Below, piece after piece: positions 12,646 through 18,945 of a stretch of 18,945 nucleotides of DNA. The stretch is from JAZBPO01 sp036351675 (GTDB lineage: Bacteria > Pseudomonadota > Gammaproteobacteria > Pseudomonadales > Azotimanducaceae), in contig JAZBPO010000129.1 of the NCBI GenBank assembly GCA_036351675.1, positions 1 to 18,945 on the forward strand, given 5' to 3'. How positions within the stretch are numbered: position 1 is the first letter of the stretch; each line of letters opens with the position of its first letter. A program made the position numbers and the translations under genes. The notes under the pieces were generated by a model. The model was not told the origin of the DNA. It did no database searches and saw only the letters and a program-made list of their open reading frames with translations.

Positions 12646-14466
12646 ATGGCTCGCCCACTGCAAGACGATCTCTGGAACCTGACGCAGGGCTATCGACGGC
12701 TCTTCGGTCTCGCCGTGCTCGCGCTCGGCGCCGCGAGCGCCCTGACGCTGTTCGTCCCCCTGGTCGCGAAATACGCGATCGACGTCGCGATCGAAGGCGA
12801 TCTGTCGCGGGGTATCCCCGTCCTCGCCGCGCTCGTCGACGGCTCGACGCACGCCCTCCCCGCCTACCTGCTCGCCAGTGGCCTCGCCGTGGTGCTCGTC
12901 ACCGTGCTCGGCGGCGCCTTCCACTACCTGCGTGGCCGCGCCACCGCGGAAGCCTCGGAGGGCCTCGTCCGCCGCATGCGCACGCTCGTGCACCGGCACG
13001 TCGAACACCTGCCGGCGCACTGGCACGACGGCATGGAGACAGGCGACCTCGTCCAGCGCTGCAGCTCCGACGTGGAGACGCTGCGCGTGTTCTTCGCGCA
13101 GGATCTCGTCGAGATCGGCCGAGGCATCGTCCTGCTGCTCGTGCTCCTGCCCATGCTGTTCTGGCTCGACTGGCAGCTCGCCCTCGTGTCCGTCTCGCTG
13201 ATTCCGCTGATCTTCCTCTTCGCCTGGCTGTTCTATCGCCGGGTGCAGCAGGTCTTCACCATCACGGACGAGGCCGAGGCCGAACTGACGGCCTGCCTGC
13301 AGGAGAACCTCACGGGGATCCGCGTCGTCCGCGCCTTCTCGCGCCAGGGCCACGAGATCGAACGCTTCGCTGCGCACAACGCGGCGTTCCGCGACCACAA
13401 CCAGCGCCTGATCGATCTGATGGCCGTGTTCTGGTCCGTGTCCGACCTCCTCTGCCTGTCGCAGCTCGGCCTCGTGCTCGTGGTCGGCGGCAGCTTCGTC
13501 GCCGAAGGGCGCCTCTCCGTGGGCGATCTCTTCGCCTTCCTCACCTGGATCATGATCGTGCTGCATCCGATCCGCATGGTCGGACGCATCCTCACGGACG
13601 CAGGCAAGGCCAACGTCTCGCGCGGACGTCTGGCCGAGGTGCTCGACGCCCCCCTCGAGGAGGCTCGCCGCGAGCACACGCCTGCGCTCCGTGGCGCCAT
13701 CGAGCTCCGGCACCTCACCTTCGCCTATCCCGGCGGAGCACCGGTGCTCGACGACGTGACCCTGGCCGTGGCGCCGGGCGAGACCGTGGGCCTGGTCGGC
13801 CCACCGGGCGCGGGCAAGACGACGCTCATCAGGCTGCTTCTCGGGCTCTACGATGCGCCGGAGGGCACGATCCTGCTCGACGACGTCCCCATGGAGGAGA
13901 TCGATCGGGAGACGCTCCGCGGTCAGCTCTCCGTCGTCCTGCAGGAGCCCTTTCTCTACTCCCGCACGCTCGAGGAGAACCTGCGCGTGGGTCGCGATCA
14001 CGCGTCGGCGGCGGCCCTCGCCGGCGTGGTGGACGACGCGGCGCTGACGGAGACCCTGGCGTCCTTTCCCGAGGGCATGGCGACGGCGATCGGCGAGCGC
14101 GGCGTGCGCCTGTCCGGCGGTCAGCGCCAGCGCCTCGCCCTCGCCCGTGCGTTGCTGCGCGAACCGGCCGTGCTCGTGCTCGACGACGCCCTTTCCGCCG
14201 TGGACGCTCACACGGAGACCCACATCCTCGAGCGGCTGTCGGCGCGACGGGGGCGCCAGACGACGCTCATCGTCGCGCACCGCCTGTCCGCCGTCCGCGA
14301 CGCGGACCGCATCCACGTGCTCCACGAGGGGCGCATCGTCCAGTCCGGCGATCACGACTCGCTCGTCGCCCGGGACGGTCCCTATCGGGCCCTCGCCCGC
14401 CAGCAGGGCATGCTCGACGAGCCCCTGGACGCCGACGGCGACGGCCGGGAACGGGAGGGCGTCTGA
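12646..14466 (+). CDS. ABC exporter half-transporter with degenerate Walker B (heterodimer subunit 1)
   Basis: This 606-residue type IV (MsbA/multidrug-like) exporter has six transmembrane helices in residues about 15-310, followed by the nucleotide-binding domain. Walker A is GPPGAGKTT (385-393), the signature LSGGQ (489-493), Walker B VLVLDD (509-514) and the switch His545. Asp514 replaces the catalytic Glu, as in the degenerate subunit of heterodimeric exporters such as TM287 and BmrC. The transported molecule is not predictable (drug, lipid or peptide). Its TGA shares one base with the ATG of the next half-transporter, so the two are made together. It has its own promoter and a structured leader. 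Confidence 0.93.
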   Translation: MARPLQDDLWNLTQGYRRLFGLAVLALGAASALTLFVPLVAKYAIDVAIEGDLSRGIPVLAALVDGSTHALPAYLLASGLAVVLVTVLGGAFHYLRGRATAEASEGLVRRMRTLVHRHVEHLPAHWHDGMETGDLVQRCSSDVETLRVFFAQDLVEIGRGIVLLLVLLPMLFWLDWQLALVSVSLIPLIFLFAWLFYRRVQQVFTITDEAEAELTACLQENLTGIRVVRAFSRQGHEIERFAAHNAAFRDHNQRLIDLMAVFWSVSDLLCLSQLGLVLVVGGSFVAEGRLSVGDLFAFLTWIMIVLHPIRMVGRILTDAGKANVSRGRLAEVLDAPLEEARREHTPALRGAIELRHLTFAYPGGAPVLDDVTLAVAPGETVGLVGPPGAGKTTLIRLLLGLYDAPEGTILLDDVPMEEIDRETLRGQLSVVLQEPFLYSRTLEENLRVGRDHASAAALAGVVDDAALTETLASFPEGMATAIGERGVRLSGGQRQRLALARALLREPAVLVLDDALSAVDAHTETHILERLSARRGRQTTLIVAHRLSAVRDADRIHVLHEGRIVQSGDHDSLVARDGPYRALARQQGMLDEPLDADGDGREREGV

Positions 14467-16334
14467 TGTACGACGACGATCTGCACGTCGACGAGTTCGA
14501 GCAGGCGGGCGAAGGCGGGCCTGCCATCGACGGCGGCCTCTGGCGGCGGCTCGGGCAGTTCGCAGCGCCCTATCGCAGCAGCTTCCTGGCCTTCGCCGGC
14601 TTCGCCGTGCTCACGGCTGCCATGGACGTGAGCCTGCCGCTCATCATGCGCGGCGTCATCGACGCGATCGGGCGCGACGGCGCCGATGCGGTGCTCTGGC
14701 CCTGGGGTCTGGCCTTCGCGGTCTGCGCCGTGGTGCTCTCGGGCTCGATCGCGAGCTTCATCTACTTCGGTGGCCGCATCCGCACGCGCATCAGCCACGA
14801 CATCCGCCAGGCCGCTTTCGGGAACGTCCAGGACCTGTCCTTCTCGTTCTTCGACAAGCGGCCCGTGGGCTGGCTCATGGCCCGCATGACGTCGGACTGC
14901 GAGCGGCTCTCGAACATCTTCGCCTGGGGCGTCCTCGATCTCGTCTGGGGTACCACCGTGATGACCGGTTCGGTGATCGCGATGCTGTTCATGTCGCCGC
15001 GCCTGACCCTCGTCGTGGTGCTGATCGTGCCGCTCCTCGCGATCGCCAGCGGCCGCTTCCAGCAGCGCATCCTCGGCACGGCGCGGGAGGTTCGGCGCAA
15101 CAACGCGCGCATCACGGCGAGCTTCAACGAGGCGGTGACCGGGGTGATCACCACGCGCACCTTCGGCCGCGAGGAGGACAATCGAGAGCGTTTCGGTTCG
15201 CTCACGGATGCCATGTACGACGCCTCCGTGCGCAACCTGATCTACTCGGCGCTCTACCTGCCCGTGGTGCTCTCGCTCGCCTCGCTGGCCTTCGGCCTCG
15301 CGCTCACGCTCGGCGGCACGGAGCTGCTGACGGGCGCGGTGACCGCCGGGACCCTGGTCGCGTTCCTCACCTACGCCCGGCACTTCTTCGAGCCCGTGGA
15401 GCAGCTCGCCCACTGGTTCGCGGAGCTGCAGATGGCACAGGCCTCCGCCGAGCGGGTGATCTCGCTCGTCGACGCGAAGCCGGAGGTCGCCGACTCGCCC
15501 CGGGTGCTGGCGAGGGGCGACGCGGCGGACCTCGGCGGACGCCTGGAAGCGGTCCGCTTCGCGGGCGTCGGTTTTCGCTACGGCGACGGTCCCGCGGTAC
15601 TGGAGGACGTGGAACTGGAGCTGCGTCGTGGCGCGACCACGGCCCTCGTCGGGCACACCGGCTCCGGCAAGTCGACGCTCGCCTCCGTGCTGTGCCGCTT
15701 CTACGAACCGACCAGCGGGCGCATCGAGCTGCGGCGAGCCGGCAGGCCGCCGGTCGAGTACCGGGACCTGCGGCTGGCGGCCTGGCAGGCCCGGCTCGGC
15801 GTGGTGCTGCAGACGCCGCACGTGTTCGCGGGCTCGATCGCCGACAACGTCCGCTTCGGCCGCCTCGACGCCAGTGGCCGCGAGCTGCAGCGCGCCATCG
15901 ACGCCGTCGGCGCAGGGGCCTTCGTCCGCGGCCTCCCGGGCGGCATGGACTTCCAGGTCGGCGAAGCCGGTGGTCGGCTGTCGGCCGGGCAGAAGCAGCT
16001 CGTGTCACTCGCGCGGGTGATGCTCGCCGATCCGGACCTGATCGTCCTCGACGAGGCGACGTCCTCCATCGATTCGGAAACGGAAAAGCAGATCGAGGCC
16101 GCCATGGCGACCCTGCTCGCGGGACGGGTCGCGCTCGTGATCGCCCATCGCCTGTCGACGATCCGCGAAGCCGCGAACATCGTCGTCATGGCACAGGGAC
16201 GGATCCTGGAACAGGGCGATCACGCGACGCTGCTGGCCCGCGACGGCTCCTACGCCTCGCTGTACCGCAGCCAGCAGGCCCAGCGCTCGACGGCCACCCG
16301 GGCCTTCCTCGGAACGCTCGCGGATCCGGGCTGA
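14466..16334 (+). CDS. ABC exporter half-transporter with intact Walker B (heterodimer subunit 2)
   Basis: This 622-residue partner of the preceding gene has an acidic N-terminal tail of about 30 residues, six transmembrane helices and a C-terminal nucleotide-binding domain. Walker A is GHTGSGKST (396-404), the signature LSAGQ (505-509), Walker B LIVLDE (525-530) with catalytic Glu530, and the switch His561. The signature carries Ala for the first Gly. Head-to-tail pairing puts this altered signature opposite the Asp514 site of subunit 1, and the clean LSGGQ opposite Glu530. One site would hydrolyse ATP and the other mainly bind it. The start TGATG junction couples it to subunit 1. It ends 7 bp from the convergent kinase gene. 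Confidence 0.93.
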   Translation: MYDDDLHVDEFEQAGEGGPAIDGGLWRRLGQFAAPYRSSFLAFAGFAVLTAAMDVSLPLIMRGVIDAIGRDGADAVLWPWGLAFAVCAVVLSGSIASFIYFGGRIRTRISHDIRQAAFGNVQDLSFSFFDKRPVGWLMARMTSDCERLSNIFAWGVLDLVWGTTVMTGSVIAMLFMSPRLTLVVVLIVPLLAIASGRFQQRILGTAREVRRNNARITASFNEAVTGVITTRTFGREEDNRERFGSLTDAMYDASVRNLIYSALYLPVVLSLASLAFGLALTLGGTELLTGAVTAGTLVAFLTYARHFFEPVEQLAHWFAELQMAQASAERVISLVDAKPEVADSPRVLARGDAADLGGRLEAVRFAGVGFRYGDGPAVLEDVELELRRGATTALVGHTGSGKSTLASVLCRFYEPTSGRIELRRAGRPPVEYRDLRLAAWQARLGVVLQTPHVFAGSIADNVRFGRLDASGRELQRAIDAVGAGAFVRGLPGGMDFQVGEAGGRLSAGQKQLVSLARVMLADPDLIVLDEATSSIDSETEKQIEAAMATLLAGRVALVIAHRLSTIREAANIVVMAQGRILEQGDHATLLARDGSYASLYRSQQAQRSTATRAFLGTLADPG

Positions 16335-16341
16335 AGCCCCG

Positions 16342-18264
<1,923 letters not shown>

Positions 18265-18323
18265 GAAAGACCAGACCCTCGGCAGGGTGCTGGAGCATAG
18301 TCAGCGGAGTACCGGCGCGCCAT

Positions 18324-18340
18324 GCTGGCACGCTGCCAGC
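18324..18340. terminator. Perfect 7-bp hairpin downstream of the photolyase gene, weak terminator candidate
   Basis: GCTGGCA and TGCCAGC pair around CGC, starting 28 nt after the photolyase stop codon. No T-run follows on the minus strand, so termination here would have to be inefficient or factor-assisted. The rest of the 103-bp interval up to the kinase start shows no clear promoter. Confidence 0.3.
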
Positions 18341-18367
18341 CGCGAGGACGGCGCCGGCTCGACGCGG

Positions 18368-18945
18368 TCAGCCGTCCGCGTGAGCGCGGAACGCGTCGAT
18401 GGCGCGACGCCGGGATGCCTTGGCGTCCACGATCGGCCCGGGATAGCCGTCGACCGCACCGAGTCGCGTCGGATCGTGCAGCGCCCGGTCCGGCAGCTCG
18501 GTGAGCTCCGGTATCCAGCGACGGATGAAACGCCCCTCGCCGTCGAAACGTTCGGACTGGCTGACCGGGCTGAACACCCGGAAGTACGGCGCCGCATCCG
18601 TCCCCGTTGACGCGCTCCACTGCCAGCCGCCGTTGTTGGCGGCGAAGTCGCCATCGAGCAGGTGCTGCATGAAGAAACGCTCCCCCGCGTGCCAGTCGAC
18701 GAGCAGGTTCTTCGTCAGGAACATGGCCGTGACCATGCGCAGGCGATTGTGCATCCAGCCCGTGGCCACGAGCTGACGCATGGCCGCGTCGACGATCGGG
18801 AAGCCCGTCCGCCCCTCCTGCCAGGCCGCGAGCGCGGCGGGATCGTCGCGCCAGGGGAAGTCGTCGTACTCGCGACGGAAGGCGTGGCCACGACTGACGT
18901 GCGGGAAGGCGGCGACGACGTGACGATAGAACTCGCGCCAGATCA
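18368..18945 (-). CDS. phrB: Deoxyribodipyrimidine photolyase (class I CPD photolyase), C-terminal part
   Basis: The visible 192 residues are the C-terminal FAD-binding half of a cryptochrome/photolyase-family enzyme that splits cyclobutane pyrimidine dimers using light. The frame runs off the right edge, so the N-terminal antenna domain is outside the window. The match to E. coli PhrB is close. WREFYRH is present for DNA contact. GFPIVDAAMRQL, GWMHNRLRM and DGDFAANNGGWQW hold the FAD contacts. The tryptophans of the electron-transfer chain appear in PWRDDP, VDWHAGE and GGWQW. The C-terminus (IVDAKASRRRAIDAF) is of normal length. It lies upstream of, and in the same direction as, the sensor kinase gene. 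Confidence 0.96.
   Translation of the reverse strand, partial: IWREFYRHVVAAFPHVSRGHAFRREYDDFPWRDDPAALAAWQEGRTGFPIVDAAMRQLVATGWMHNRLRMVTAMFLTKNLLVDWHAGERFFMQHLLDGDFAANNGGWQWSASTGTDAAPYFRVFSPVSQSERFDGEGRFIRRWIPELTELPDRALHDPTRLGAVDGYPGPIVDAKASRRRAIDAFRAHADG

Noticed and set aside
12349..14355. 668-codon open frame antisense to the first ABC gene
   Set aside because: The translation is low-complexity, rich in His, Glu, Arg and Gln, with no family motif, and lies opposite a gene with every ABC motif. It is a GC-rich codon shadow.

Overview
The window is GC-rich (about 70 percent by eye), gene-dense chromosomal DNA from a proteobacterium, most likely a gammaproteobacterium. The reasons are a full-length GlnRS, a TesB that aligns residue for residue with the E. 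coli enzyme, a class I photolyase close to E. coli PhrB, and short or overlapping gene junctions throughout. I see no insertion sequence, prophage, CRISPR array, rRNA or tRNA. Genus cannot be fixed from the sequence.

Left block (1-4420, all minus strand, read right to left): plcP, a phospholipase C-type metallophosphoesterase, overlaps agt, a GT4 glycolipid synthase, by four bases. Together they form the phosphate-sparing membrane-lipid remodelling pair known from marine and soil proteobacteria. A GNAT acetyltransferase fused to an MTH1-like Nudix sanitising hydrolase follows, then an aromatic amino acid hydroxylase of the animal type, with an N-terminal ACT domain, cut by the window edge. 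Three near-identical GC-rich hairpins, two of them in 60-bp tandem repeats, fill the space between the last two genes. Upstream of plcP lies a series of GTCA/TTCA-like units in strict 11-bp phase that looks like a PhoB site.

Centre-left (4517-9313): a macro-domain ADP-ribose hydrolase (plus) meets, tail to tail, a minus-strand operon glnS - CaiB/BaiF CoA-transferase - small metallophosphoesterase - dimeric dUTPase. The first two junctions in this operon are four-base overlaps.

Centre-right (9312-12419): a periplasmic lipoprotein with a transglutaminase-type Cys-His-Asp triad, with no ordinary start codon close to its signal peptide; then tesB and a DHH-family phosphoesterase on the minus strand.

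Right block (12420-18945): a recognisable sigma-70 promoter and a structured leader of about 160 nt, with a possible 15-codon leader peptide, precede two adjoining ABC exporter half-genes. They form a heterodimer with one degenerate ATP site: Walker B Glu is Asp in the first subunit and the signature is LSAGQ in the second. Convergent to it is a soluble PAS-PAS hybrid sensor kinase with a CxxC insertion in its ATPase domain, and behind that the C-terminal part of a CPD photolyase.

Several genes act on damaged or unwanted nucleotides or DNA (MTH1-like Nudix, dUTPase, photolyase), and the plcP-agt pair points to life under phosphate limitation. The least explained items are the hairpin array, the 11-bp-phased site, the ABC leader and the GNAT-Nudix fusion. 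I found no clearly new multi-gene defence or mobile system.
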